A DNA stretch of 64,000 bases from contig VCJN01002228.1 of assembly GCA_006384855.1 (NCBI GenBank), positions 1-64,000 of the forward strand, in the 5' to 3' direction. The notes under the pieces were generated by a model, which saw nothing but the letters and a program-made list of their open reading frames with translations, searched no databases and was not told where the DNA came from. The first letter of the stretch is position 1, and the number at the start of each line of letters is the position of its first letter. Of this stretch, positions 31,781 to 44,275 are shown piece after piece. The position numbers were made by a program, and so were the translations under genes. The DNA is from Tetraselmis striata (taxonomy: Eukaryota; Chlorophyta; Chlorodendrophyceae; Chlorodendrales; Chlorodendraceae).

Positions 31781-33700
31781 GTCGCCGTTCTCCCAAATGA
31801 TCAGCATCGCAAGGACCTCATAGTTCGGCGAGTACTTCGGTCCCGCCTCGCGCACGTTGCGCGGGCCCCGTGAGCTTGCTTTGAACAACATTTGGGATTT
31901 GCCCGCGATGTCATGCTTGGGTAGTGTAAATGCGTCGCGGATTGGGAGGGCGATGAGCATGGCCCGCCAGCCCGCAACCCAGTCTGGGTTAATGAGCACC
32001 GCGTCGGCGCGTTCGTCGATTATTTCTTGGATGACGCGTGCCATGTGGGTAAACGGCCCGTTGACCCATCAGAGTGGCTTGGGAACCGCCGCCATAAACC
32101 ATGTTTGTGTGAACCCGTCGATGCCCGATGTGCCGGGGCAGATCACTCGTGAGGAAAAGTGCTCAGATTTGGTGTTGATCTCGTCACCGAATACGTCCAT
32201 AATCCGTTTTTGCTGAAACGCCAGGTTTGCCAACGCCCGGCGCTGCCGGACGACCTTGGTAGGTATGTCACGAGCTGAGTGCCCATTGCGATGGGTCTTC
32301 CTCCTTAGCATCGTCGTCCGCTTGCCGTATGAAGGCGTGTTCACGTGGCAGGCACTTGATCTGTTGATCGATGTCGTGCGTGAGAGATGGCTTCCATATC
32401 TCGCACACCGTGAGAAACACACGTGGGCCGTCTCGCATGCGCTTGATATCTGTCTCAGTGTTCTAAGAGTCCGTTAGGTAGAGAATGGCGGAATGGCGTA
32501 ACGGCGCCGGCATCTAGATCAATGCGATTCGGATGAATGCTAGTAGACAATCGAGCTCCTCTTCGGTGGTGGAGTACGACTGATCATCGGCGGCTTGTCG
32601 CAGCGCCTCGGAGAACGCGGTTTGGAACACCGGCCTGCCCCATTGCCTGAATTGCATGTCAAGAGGGACCGCCCATGTGTTGGGGTCTCCCTCGAAGCAT
32701 CCGTATGGGTTGACCACCCTTGCGCCGAAACCGATTGCCGATGCGTTGCCAGATGCGCTTTCCGTTATGTTGTGCGCGATGATCGGCGAGGAACAAACCA
32801 CGTGTGGTCTGACAGGTGGTGATGGAGTGGGGATAGCATGTTCCATGCATGGGTCCCCGCCGTCTCTTCCCACAGATCGCGGCACAGCAATGGCATGAAT
32901 GAGACAGTATTTCCCATGCTTTTTAGTTCTGCCGCCATCTGCGCCAACTCTCGCGGTGTCGCGTGTGAGCGTGCGATGAGTTCATGTGTCAGGCTGATAA
33001 GATGTGCCATTTTCTCCTCCTGAATTTTCAGAAACGGCTCCTCCACATGCTAATGGATGCCGTGTCCCGTCCACGTTACTGTTTGTCATGGTGGCACCTG
33101 CAGCTTCTCGGTGGAAACGGCACCTCCGAGTGTTGCTTCCAAGATGAATGCCACGAGCGCGTCGTGCATGAGCTGGTGCCTTAGGAACGCTCTCATCAGG
33201 CGGTCGTCGATGTAGAGAGTCATGTAGACCTCCGCCCCGCGCATGCAGTGGAACATCACTGCTGTGACTTCCGTATAGACCCGCGGTGCGGGCGCATTGC
33301 CGAAATTTACTGCCACGCTCGCATACAATGTGCCTTTGATTTCCACGCCGGTGTAGGTGACCGAGCTGTGGGCGAAACATAGGTGGGCGTAGCCTCCTTT
33401 GATGTCGCTGGCTACCCCCAAGTACCCGGTGCGGTCCCATTCGTGGCGTCCTCCATGGACGCCAATGAGAACTTGATGTATCGGCTGAATTGGTTTATGT
33501 ATTCTGCATCATGGATCACGCGACACTTTCCGGATACCGCCTTCACATCCACCCCCAAGGGCAAAATGCGATGTCAGGGTTGGTTGTTCCGCCACCACCA
33601 TTCAACGAGCCAGCCGTCCGCGATCATGGCGTCGCGATGTGCGAGCACGAAATAATCCAGATTTTCGTGGTACGATGGTAGGTTTGACAGTGGACTCACC
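31745..33700 (-). pseudogene. RT - RNase H - methyltransferase-like remnant of element 3
   Basis: RT: CRVIHDAEYINQF upstream, ASDIKGGYAHL (motif A), VAVNFGNAPAPRVY (motif B), LYIDDRLMRAF (YIDD catalytic site), then the connection helix EEKMAHLISLTHELIAR. RNase H: GNASAIGFGARVV, with Asn where the first catalytic Asp is expected, and STTEEELDCLLAFI. The last part, MDVFGDEINTKSEHFSSRV, GTSGIDGFTQTW and AVLINPDWVAGWRAML, matches the post-RNase H segment of DIRS element 1 position by position. At least three frameshifts separate the blocks. Confidence 0.82.
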
Positions 33701-36700
33701 CTGGCGTGGGCCGGTTGCGGAGCAGTGGTTCCACCGGATCTAGTCCCATGGGCCTCGCCAATGATCGGGTAGCACTTTTATATTGCGCTTGTAGCGCAGA
33801 TGCAAGCGCTGGGTGTCACAACAGGGATTTACGAAGTCGGACTTGAGACCTCGCCTGAGAACGCGCAGGACTCGCTTGACCATTGGTCGCTGTTGATCTG
33901 CCTCCGGCATGGCCGCGATTTATTTTCCCCATACGGGCAGGAACCGATGCCGGTTTCCGGTAACGAATTTTTCCGCTGGTCTAATCTCGCCGTGGAGGTC
34001 CGCAACCACTCCTCGTCCATGGGCTGGGTTGGGGCTCCGCCTTGACGGCGTGGTCCATCATAGCATGTGCTCTGTTTTGTTGGGCGAGTGCCCGGATCAT
34101 CTCGGGGTTTCATTGCCGGAGTGGTTTGGGTGAAAAGTGACCTGGCGGTGCTAGGGCAAGTGGCCGGATGCCTGCGGGCGCGGGTGCAAGCAAGTCGAAT
34201 ATGTCGTCCGCCTCTTCCCTATCCCCTGTAGTTGGTGCTTGGGTAGTAGGCGTGCGGTCCGCCGGGGCCCAGTGCATCACCTAATCTACCGGTTTTGAGC
34301 TGTGGGGCTGTTTGTTTCCCGTGTGGCCGTTCTGCTCCGACCGCCCCCCGGGGGCTGGAACTGCCTTGGTTGGTGGGCGCGTCGCAGGGAGCTCGGCGAC
34401 TTGTGATTTGCCCGGGAAGGCTGTTGGGGTCCTCCAACTCCCTCTGGGTGGATTGACTTGGTTGTGTGCCCCCCTTGGGGCATGGTGCAGGGGTGCCGGA
34501 GCTGTGGTGGCTGGGCGTTTGTTAGCCGGAGCGGCGGCAGTCTCATCTGGTCCCGGTGCGCGTCGCTTGAGATCCTTGGGGTCTGGGTCTGAGTCCGGTT
34601 GATCACGCGGCTCGGACTCACAATTGAGGATAGTTTTCCACAGTTTGTTGGACATGTGCACGTCCCATCCGTCTCCGTAAAATTTGCACCGCTCCCACGT
34701 TGTTAGGAAATCGGTGTTGTTGGCAGTGAGATCTCTTGGCTGAGCTGTGATGTCGTGGCATCTGACTTGCAGATTATAATTTTGTGGGACCCCCATACTG
34801 ACAGCTCGATATGTTTAACTTGCGGCTCCGCTGGCATCCCTGCACCGCCCAGTTGATCGCGTGTCAAAACCACCCCCACGCCATGTCTGCCCCGTCAAGG
34901 CCGATGGTGTTTGAAGGCGTATGTGTCCTTGGAGCTCATGTATTTGGGTGACACTTGCACGACGCTGCCCCGGGGTATTGTGTCGATAGCCCGGCGTTAC
35001 GTGCCATGGCTCCACTGTCTGCAGCTTGTAGTTGGGCGGCAAATAGTCTTGAAGAGATTTTATCATCGGTGTCGGTGTCCAGTCCTGGATAGAGTCGAAA
35101 TGGTCCTTCCTCCCCATGCTGGACGAAGGGCATTAATTTGCGGTAGTGAGGCGCATTGCCGCGTCCGGTTGAGCAGGAATCTCCGAGCATGTGTTTGAAC
35201 ACTTGCTTGGCCTCGAGGATGAGCGGTCGAGTATATGTCTCGAAAATGGGCGATGTCTCCAGTATGCATGCGAATGGCGCGTCACCGGGTGCCGCGGGTG
35301 TCCATCCCGCCGTTGTGTAGGCGTTGCGGAGTGCGCGCATGACCATCATCAGTTTGAACACCAGACCCGATCGGCGACCTATGAGCCCCGTCTTCTGCCA
35401 ATGATGTGTCCACGCACGGTATAGTTGCGATCACCATATTAGGCAATAAGTCCTTGATTTGGCTGAATACGAACTCGGCCTTGGTAGAAAATTCCCTGAG
35501 ATATACTATTTGGGCGGTTTCTCCCAATCGGTGCGCGAGTCAGGCGCCCATTGTGACGGGTTCATTTGCATGAGTTGCTGGATCCGCTAAGCCGTGAGGT
35601 CCTTGGCCATGTCGTTGATGTCATTTTCTCTGTAATTTTGTCATTGTAACTGACCTCCTGCATTGTGCATGCCATACATCGATACCGTCTTGCCTGCGCA
35701 TATGTCGAGCATGGAGAAGCCTCGCACCTCCTGCATGAACTTCTTGAATTCTGTTTCGCGCCCCCACGCCGTTGCGGTCTCCAAAAGACATCCGTGTTGG
35801 CTGAGGATGCGCTGCATGGTTGTATCCTTGCTGCTGACGCCCGGACCTGTGAGAATTCGGCACGGCAGACATGGGACATGTGAGCGATCCCTGATGTGTG
35901 GTTCCGTTGTCCGATTTGGGATGGTCCGCACTCGATGCTTTTAGCCCATAGTGTAGTTGTATATTTGCGCCTGCGCGCGCTCTCACGTTCTGCAGACTAT
36001 ACGTATGTATTTGAATCCGGAGTTTGGAGATGCCGGACGTCTGCGACCTTATTTGTTGTTTTCGTAGAGAGGACTTTTGAGCTTGATTACAATGGTGATT
36101 GGTGCAACTGAGCCCTTGATGGTTTTCGCTGGGTTGTTGAGGCTGTGAGACTTATAGTTGACCCGACAATGGCTTGCTGAGCGGATGCCAGCTCAGACCC
36201 GAAACGGCGCTAGTCGGCACATTGGTGATCACGTGGTGCAGGTGGGGGGAGTTGATGAGAATTGTCGAGGATCCGTGACTGCGAATCTGGCAGTTTAATG
36301 CTTGGCCCTGGCGGCGCGTCTTTCCTTGATCGTGGCAAGTACAAAATATTTGTCCAGCCCCAACGGGGAAACGTGGTGGAGGAAACTGCACTTATGGATG
36401 GGCCGAGTGCATGTGCCAGTCATGGCCGCCTGACCGCCTCGCGGATGTTCTTGGCGCACAATGCGGTCTCGTTCTCCGTGGTGGCCAATTTGCTTGATGC
36501 CGGCCATGAGTCATAGCGCTTGTCCTTTAGGAATCCGCGAACATGACATGTTGGCTTGGGGGGGACAGTGGTCTTGCCCCCGCCGGACCCCTCGCCCCGT
36601 CATAGTGAGAAACTGCGGCCTTGGCTGGCCTGAGATTGGACCTTGAGACTGCGCGCCGGGCGCTTCCCCATGATGAAGGCGGACGTGATCACGAAGGTGT

Positions 36701-36755
36701 TTGCCATGTCCTTTGCCGATGCCCAGGTGAGCCCCTCGTACTCGTCTGCGTGATG
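33700..36755 (-). pseudogene. Probable Gag-pol linker remnants of element 3
   Basis: Several minus-strand open segments follow one another in different frames (35931-35641, 35361-34936, 34796-34281). One ends in a Pro/Lys-rich stretch with basic patches (DLKRRAPGPDETAAAPANKR). None matches a family I recognise. Position between the Gag-like and RT parts suggests one continuous coding region broken by indels. Confidence 0.45.
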
Positions 36756-37700
36756 TCAGGGGTATGTCATCTTGGCGACCACATGGGTGGCCTGCATATT
36801 GGTTGCTACGCCGCTGGTGTCCATGTCGGATACCATATCGACTGCACGCTTGCACATGAGTCCTAGTGCCGCAGTGATGATGGAGATCGTGTTGAAATCC
36901 ATGGGAACTTCCGAGCCCTTGACGTTGAACCGGTGCATGAACATGCCGGTCATGCTATCGAGCATCCGGTATCTATCTGCCCATTGCATGATGGGAGTCA
37001 TTACGGCGGCCGATGGTCTGGTGACCTTGTCCATGCCCCACAAGATGTTGGGGTAGTACGGCGGGAAGCCTGCCATGAGTGTTGAAGCTGCAGTGGCTGG
37101 GTGCGGGTAGTCGAGGACGATGCAACCCGCCAGGTCGGCTTCCCAATTCTTGTCAGCCTCCATCAGTCTGCGCACATTCGTCGGCGTGTCATGGGGATGA
37201 TTCAAGTGCATGTAGCGGGACAGCAGTGCCGTAGCCGCGAGCGCCATTGTGAACAGCTTGAGCTGGTCGACGAAGGCTTCCCGCGGCTTTGGGTTCCCTT
37301 CTGGGTCTTTCTCGATGCACACCTCCATGGCGCGGTACAGCTGAACCCGCGCCACAGCGAGCCATATCGAGTCTACTTCGCTAAACGACTATAAATCAGA
37401 AACCCGGGTATCGTCCGGCGCATCTATGAGGAAGAACTTCAAGTCCCGGAGACCCTTTGCCCCAACGGGGAGTAGGATGCCCGGCCATGTCTGTTCCGTG
37501 TCGAGAGAGGCATACATGACGGTGTCGGTCCCGCGGGTCGGAACCCACCCCGGGTCGAGATGGATGCACCCCCTCACGATCAAATGCCGGGTGAGGTAAC
37601 GGCTGAACTTCCTAGGGACGCCGTCGTACGCTTCGTGCGCCCGGTGGCGCTTGCCCATACTAGGCGAGGCGAGGAACCGTGGATATGGTGGATAGCGATG
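36756..37700 (-). pseudogene. Gag-like protein of element 3
   Basis: Two in-frame segments (37658-37389 and 37355-36756) are separated by a TAG at 37391..37389. The protein includes FFLIDAPDDTRVSD, QLYRAMEVCIEKDPEGNPKP, MALAATALLSRY and VMTPIMQWADRYR. A second, inverted partial copy at 53.15-53.85 kb preserves the same blocks (APDDTRVSDG, CIEKDPLGKPKLREA, TPIMQWADRYR). That shows it is a repeated element gene, not a host gene. No known domain is recognised. Confidence 0.6.
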
Positions 37701-38079
37701 GATGCCGGCGGCAAATGGATGCTAGTTGAGTGCTTGAGTGGGTTTGGGTTCGGTAGCTGGGAGAAGCCGACAACTTTGCTGCACCGTGTGCCTTGCGGCA
37801 CTACAAGCCGTTAGCGGCCCTGACGTAGTCAGCGACTTGTCTCACTGTTTGGGCTTGTGCTGACGCGTACCGTCGAATTGCAATCGGAGTACGCCATATT
37901 ATGCGACCCATTCCCCGTTAAGGGGTACCTACGGCCGAATTAATATTATGCAGAACATGTGTGTCAATTGTGTCCTCATGTTAACGCTAAATAGGGTCGC
38001 CATACGGAATATGCCGCTATGGCTACGCAGCAAGCCGGAGTGCCGCTATATATAACAGCGGAGCGCCATGAGAAGTCGT

Positions 38080-38640
38080 CCAGGCGCGGCGCCGGACTTA
38101 GATTTTTGAAACCAGCAACTGCGCCTACTTGACGCACACTCGCACACCCGCCAGACATTACCGTAGCTGCTCGTCCCCAAGCACCCTCCATATGGCCACC
38201 CACTACGCCAAGCACATTCCAGGCACCCCCCACGGCAAAGTTATGAGGCCTGGAGGCATTACCATACCACTCGGTGCTCTGTGCTTCACGGGCCGCATCC
38301 TTGAGGACGTGTTCAGCGGCCCGGCGACGGCGAGGCAATAACCCCCCCCCCCCCCCCCCCCCCCCCCCGCGCATGATCTGACATGGGCATTGGCGTTAAG
38401 AACGCCTCCGTCGACGGTCCATCCCATACTCTCACAAGCCGGGGACTGGAGTTCACCCGGAAAGGTACAGTGAGTCGGCGGATGACTGACATGACTGCAT
38501 GGAGGATTTGAATTTCACATGCGTTGAGCACCCCGTGCCGCGTTTTTGATGTTGCTCCTGCAGCTCAGAACAAGGCGGTGCTGTCGGATGTCTTTGACGA
38601 ACGTTGGCCGCGCGACACTCAGACGGGGATCCCTTACCCT
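38080..38640 (+). repeat. Block R1, inverted partner of 51260..51760
   Basis: Read against the reverse complement of 51260-51760, it shares long colinear stretches: GACGCACACTCGC, GCTGCTCGTCCCC, ACGCCTCCGTCGACGGTCCA, and TCTTTGACGAACG followed by GCGCGACACTCAGA. The plus strand shows short open segments (HYAKHIPGTPHGKVM and AVLSDVFDERWPRDTQTG) of unknown function, reading away from the Gag-like gene. The 27-C tract at 38342..38368 lies inside the block. Confidence 0.85.
38342..38368. repeat. Poly-C tract (27 C)
   Basis: Longest single-base run in the window. Its inverted partner copy has an 18-base G run at 51515..51532 at the matching place. Confidence 0.93.
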
Positions 38641-40140
38641 CTGAAGAAGACGCCAAGATTTCCCATCGCCGCGCCCCCGTACATCGAGCGGATATGCTAC
38701 GATACCTTTAACTACCGTGCCGGCTACACAACCGCAAACCACATCTACGCCGAGGAGGCCGTCATCGCCGCGTTCCGAGAGTACACCCCCTCCCCCTTCC
38801 TCCCAACCCCATTGTGACCATCCTTGTGGGGAAAAAGGGCGATTATTGAGTCAAAATGGGCACATTTCTGGACTCAAAATTGCACCCCCTTAACTCAATA
38901 TTGTACCCCTTTTGGGGGGTGCAAATTTGAGTTACGCCTAACACTGTACGAATGTACTGTGAAACTGGCCTTTGACACATTCATTTTCTTGCCAACATTG
39001 TACGAGGTATTATTCAGTGAAATGAACCTGCACTATGTACTACACGCCTGTCCACCGCCCTTTGACGAGATGCGTCGCTATCCTTCCATGCTTACCGTTT
39101 TTTCTGGCCTCGAATGCTACGCCGCCACTGTGCTTCCCACTCATCTACCCCTCGCAAGCTCCCTCGCGCTTGTATTCTTTGAGGCATGTTAACACTTCTC
39201 GGTGCACAAAAGCATGGCCGACCGTCCCGGCAGAGCAAAACGCACATCTGCCCGCTTGCAGAGTCATGTGCGTGGCGGGGACTTCTGCGGCAGCAGTTGG
39301 CTTTGACCCAACGAGCAGGGCTCTCGACACACTGCTAGTGACCCCCATGGCGCAAGATTCTCCGCAGATGCACTTGCGTTCCGGCAGGAGGGCGTCTCAG
39401 GCGCCAATACCCACAACTCAGCCCATGAGACCCCTGCAGCCGAGCGGTGAGCAACATGGAAGCGGACCGCTATGGCCCGGGGCCGGAGATTCGCAGCCTT
39501 CGCCTCACAGCGAGCCTCAGCATGACCCCCCAAGCCTGAAGGTGTGCCATCTCTGGACCCTCTCCCATGAGCGACTCCAACGGTACGCGGACTCGAATCT
39601 TCGCTCGCATCTCTCATCAGGGCGCCGTGGGCTGCGTTAAGCGCACCACGCCGTCGCGCATCTCGACATGAGTGGTGACACCCGCCCCGTTTCCCACCCG
39701 TTTCGTGTTTTCGACCTTGTCTGCCAACGACCTCTTACACCTCATGCACGATCCGCAATACCCGATGACCTCAGACTGCAGGGGAGGGGCAGGGACGAGA
39801 GCACGGTGAACATGCGGGCCTTCTTGGCCTCTGAAGCCACCGGCTTGTGTACAACGAGCTGCGGGGGATTTGCAACGAGTATGTCCAAGAAGCTCACCGG
39901 CAGATGCGAATCTCGTCCCCTGGTAACTGGCCTGCAAAAGCCCTCGTCACGGCAGACCCGGACTGCGGCTCAGGTCCTGCCAATGTCGACGGCGTGGCGG
40001 GTGGGGGGGTGGGGGGGGGGTGGGAGGGGCGGGGGGGGGGGGGGGGGGGGGGGGCTGCTCCTCATCATCTTTCTCAATTGCTGCGCGCCACTCACTGCCA
40101 TCAGGAGGGGGCGAGATGTGACAATTGCCGACGCCTTGAA
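38641..40140. other. Unassigned sequence with short open segments
   Basis: Plus-strand open segments (38641-38817, IERICYDTFNYRAGYTTANH; 39035-39640, MHLRSGRRASQAP; and 39668 onward) show no recognisable family. Near 38825-38925 the text CACCCCCTTAACTCAATATT and similar gives a low-complexity patch. G-rich runs at 40002-40020 and 40031-40054 (24 G) close the stretch. It may be an expanded or inserted part of the divergent gene of element 3. Confidence 0.4.
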
Positions 40141-41390
40141 GTTGGTCGTCGGACGAGATTCGGCGACTTTAAGGGCGCATCTCTCGCAGCACCTCGGCAA
40201 TCAACGTGGGTTCGTGTATGCGAGACAGCGGGAACCATGGCGGCGGCAAGAGATGCGGCACTGGAACCCCGAGGCCCACATTGGGGACGACGGGTACATC
40301 CTCCCGGACGTCAAAGCAGCGGTGGCTGAGGCCACCGCTGGCACGACTGACGAGCAAGAGATGCGGAGGGTGGAGAGAATTTTAAAGGTAGAGGGTGGGA
40401 TTACCCGCATATCCGCAGTGGGGGCATATGAACGCTCGCATCTCTCGCGTACAAACCCGTGTACTTTGGCTCCTAGCTCTTGTAACGCTGCCATGTGCAA
40501 GGATCCCTTTGTCGTTGTCACGTCGCCTTGGTTCACTCACCTGCATTTGCTCCTACCGCTGCTGGCGGCCTACAAGGCGGAAATCTATCGCGTGCAGATT
40601 CCGAGCACCTACTTGACGCAAGGGCCCCTCCCGCGAATGAACTACCTCCACAGTCTGTTGACAGCGGGTCGTGCACTTTTCATCGCGTCAAAGCACCCAA
40701 GAAACCCCGACACCAACAGACGCGCCTTGTGGTTGGTCGTCGGACGAGATTCGGGGACTTTAAGGGCGCATCTCTCGGAGCACCTCGGCAAGCAACGTGG
40801 TTCGTGTATGCGAGACAGCGAGAACCATGACGGCGGCGAAAGAGATGCGGCACTGGAACCCGGAGGCCCACATTGGGGGCGACGGGTACGTCCTCGCGGA
40901 CGTCAAAGCAGCAAGAGATGCGGAGGGTGGAGTGATCGAATTGACCGTAAAGGGTGGGATTACCCGCATCTCCGCAGTGGGGGCAGGTGAACCCCCGCAT
41001 CTCTCGTGTACAAACCCGTATACTCTCTCCCCTAGCTCTTGTAACGCTGCCCTAGGCAAGGAGCCCTTTGTCGTTGTCATGTCGCCTTGGTTCACTCACC
41101 TGCATTTGCTCCCATAGCTGCTGGCGGCCTCCAAGGCGGAAATCTATCGCGTGCAGATTCCGAGCACCTACTTGACGCAAGGGCCCGCTCTCCCGCGAAT
41201 GGACTACCTCCACAGTCTGTCGACAGCGGGTCGTGCACTTTTCATCGCGTCAAAGCACCCAAGAAACCCCGACACCAACGGACGCGCCTTGTGGTTGGTC
41301 GTCGGAAGAGATTCGGAGACTTTAAGGGCGCATCTCTCGGAGCACCTCGGTAAGCAACGTGGGTTCGTGTATGGTCCGTGACAAGGGATT
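40141..41390 (+). repeat. Tandem repeat of about 560-593 bp (two full copies plus part of a third)
   Basis: The landmark TTGGTCGTCGGACGAGATTC recurs at about 40142, 40734 and (with GGAAGAG) 41294. Each unit contains a potentially coding stretch with REPWRRQEMRHWNPEAHIG- and PFVVVTSPWFTHLHLLL-type peptides, and copies differ by small indels. The plus-strand frame 39668-40990 is open across the first unit. The function and any family are unknown. Confidence 0.88.
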
Positions 41391-41639
41391 CATGCAGCTT
41401 GAAACTCGCTGCCATAGCTCCCTGGGCAATACCTCATTAATCATAATCAACGATCATAACAAATCATTCTCGACCGCAGATAAGAGTTTGAATCGACTCC
41501 TGTCCGTCGATTTCACAAACCGCACTTCCTTTGCTAGCGCGGCCGGGGCAGCGGGGCGCCAACGCGCCGCGGCCGGGGCAGCGGGGCGCCAACGCGCGGC
41601 GGCCGGCGCATGTTGGTGATTCATGCAACCCCGCATACT

Positions 41640-44275
41640 AAATGGTTTACAGCCATCTAGGCAATCAAAGCATGCTTAAAGGCAGCATCTGCGGTGCAGC
41701 GCTGCAGCAATCTGCGGCGTGCCGCCAGCAAATATCAGGTATTAGCCCTACTGCCCTGCAATCTGTATGGTATCGTCAAGCCGGTCGTGTTCACATCCCT
41801 TCTATGCCATGCAGCCCCGCATACTAATAAATGGTTTGCAGCCATCTAGGCAATTAAAGCATGCCTTAAGGCAGCATCTGCGGTGCAGCGCTGCAGCAAT
41901 CTGCGGTGTATGTGCCGCCAACAGATATCAAGTATTAGCCGTACTGCCTTGCAGTCCGTATAGTATCGTCAAGCAGGTGCGTGTTTATATCCCTTCTATG
42001 CCATGCAGCCCCGCATACTAAATGGGTTGCAGCCATCTAGGCAATCAAAGCATGCTTAAAGGCAGCATCTGCGGTGCAGCGCTGCAGCAATCTGCGGTGT
42101 GCCGCCAGCAAAGATCACATGTTAGCCCTACTACCCTGCAATCTGTATAGTATCGTCAAGCAGGTGCGTGTTCATATCCCTTCTATGCCATGCAGCCCCG
42201 CATACTCAATGGTTTGCAGCCATCTAGGCAATCAAAGCATGCTTAAAGGCAGCATCTGCGGTGCAGCGCTGCAGCAATCTGCGGCGTGCCGCGAGCAAAT
42301 ATCAAGTATTAGCCGTACTGCCTTGCAGTCCGTATAGTATCGTCAAGCCGGTGCGTCTTCACATCCCTTCTATGTCATGCACCCCGCATACTAATAAATG
42401 GTTTGCAGCGATCTAGGCAATCAAAGCATGCCTTAAGGCAGCATCTGCGGTGCAGCGCTGCAGCAATCTGCGGTGTGCCGCCAGCAAATATCAGGTATTA
42501 GCCCTACTGCCTTGCAAACTGCATAGTATCGTCAAGCCGGTGCGTGTTCACATCCTATTCACGCAATGCAGCCCCGCATACTAATAAATGGGTTGCAGCC
42601 ATCTAGGCAAATGGCTGCAGCAATCTGCGGCGTGCCGCCAGCAAATATCAGGTATTAGCCCTACTGCCTTGCAAACTGCATAGTATCGTCAAGCCGGTGC
42701 GTGTTCACATCCTATTCATGCAATGCAGCCCCGCATACTAATAAATGGGTTGCAGCCATCTAGGCAAATGGCTGCAGCAATCTGCGGCGTGCCGCCAGCA
42801 AATATCAGGTATTAGCCCTACTGCCTTGCAAACTGCATAGTATCGTCAAGCCGGTGCGTGTTCACATCCCTTCTATGTCATGAGCCCCGCATACTAATAA
42901 ATGGTTTGCAGCCATCTAGGCAATTAAAGCATGCCTTAAGGCAGCATCTGCGGTGCAGCGCTGCAGCAATCTGCGGTGTGCCGCCAACATATATCAGGCA
43001 TTAGCCCTACTGCCTTGCAAACTGCATAGTATTGTCAAGCCGGCGCGTGTTCACATCCTATTCATGCAATGCAGCCCCGCATACTAATAAATGGGTTGCA
43101 GCCATCTAGGCAAATGGCTGCAGCAATCTGCGGTGTGCCGCGAGCAAATATCAGGCATTAGCGGTACTGCCTTGCAATCTGTCAAGTATCGTCAAGCCGA
43201 TGCGTGTTCACATCCCTTCTATGTCATGCAGCCCCGCATACTAAATGGTTTGCAGCCATCCAGGCAATTAAAGCATGCCTTAAGGCAGCATCTGCGGTGC
43301 AGCGCTGCAGCAATCTGCGGTGTGCCGCCAGCAAATATCAGGTATTAGCCCTACTGCCTTGCAAACTGCATAGTATCGTCAATCCGGTGCGTGTTCACAT
43401 CCCTTCTATGCCATGCAGCCCCGCATACTAATAAATGGGTTGCAGCCATCTAGGCAAATGGCTGCAGCAATCTGCGGCGTGCCGCCAGCAAATATCAGGT
43501 ATTAGCCCTACTGCCTTGCAAACTGCATAGTATCGTCAAGCCGGTGCGTGTTCACATCCCTTCTATGTCATGCACCCCGCATACTAATAAATGGTTTGCA
43601 GCCATCTAGGCAATTAAAGCATGCCTTAAGGCAGCATCTGCGGTGCAGCGCTGCAGCAATCTGCGGTGTGCCGCCAACATATATCAGGCTTTAGCCCTAC
43701 TGCCTTGCAAACTGCATAGTATTGTCAAGCCGGCGCGTGTTCACATCCCTTTCATGCAATGCAGCCCCGCATACTAATAAATGGGTTGCAGCCATCTAGG
43801 CAAATGGCTGCAGCAATCTGCGGCGTGCCGCCAGCAAATATCAGGTATTATTAGCGGTACTGCCTTGCAATCTGTCAAGTATCGTCAAGCCGATGCGTGT
43901 TCACATCCCTTCTATGTCATGCAGCCCCGCATACTAAATGGTTTGCAGCCATCCAGGCAATTAAAGCATGCCTTAAGGCAGCATCTGCGGTGCAGCGCTG
44001 CAGCAATCTACGGTGTGCCGCGAGCAAATATCAAGTATTAGCCGTACTGCCTTGCAATCTGCATAGTATCGTCAAGCCGGCGCGTGTTCACATCCCTTCT
44101 ATGCCATGCAACCCCGCATACTAAATGGTTTGCAGCGATCTAGGCAATCAAAGCATGCCTTAAGGCAGCATCTGCGGTGCAGCGCTGCAGCAATCTGCGG
44201 TGTGCCGCGAGCAAATATCAGGCATTAGTGGTACTGCCTTGCAATATGTATAGTATGGTAAAGCATATGGGCGAT
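41640..44275. repeat. Satellite array, about 15 monomers, with higher-order structure
   Basis: The monomer landmark GCCATCTAGGCAA occurs at 41652, 41841, 42032, 42219, 42408 and on, spaced about 189 bp. From 42598 a shortened monomer of about 156 bp, lacking the AAAGCATGCTTAAAGG segment, joins in. Long and short monomers then alternate (42755 S, 42911 L, 43101 S, 43255 L, 43445 S, 43601 L, 43791 S, 43948 L). The block 42755-43445 is repeated as 43445-44135, a 690-bp higher-order unit that shares private variants such as CCAACATATATCAGG and TGTCAAGTATCGTC. No gene is evident. Confidence 0.95.

Larger units (their letters stand above)
30443..38060 (-). mobile_element. Decayed DIRS-type element no. 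3 with recombinase on the opposite strand
   Basis: The minus strand carries a Gag-like protein (37.7-36.7 kb), further Gag-like coding remnants, RT, RNase H and the methyltransferase-like segment, ending near 31.75 kb. A tyrosine recombinase lies on the plus strand at 30.4-31.8 kb, so the two sets converge tail to tail. Opposed recombinase orientation has, as I recall, been described for kangaroo-type elements. The copy is full of frameshifts. Ends are estimates: the 5' side matches an inverted partial copy at 52.66-53.93 kb up to about 38060. Related divergent sequence continues to 38.6 kb and again at 45.6-46.57 kb. Confidence 0.78.

Noticed and set aside
41640-44275. CRISPR-like regular spacing of repeated blocks
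   Set aside because: Monomers are whole-unit tandem copies with no unique spacers, in a eukaryotic context; it is a satellite.
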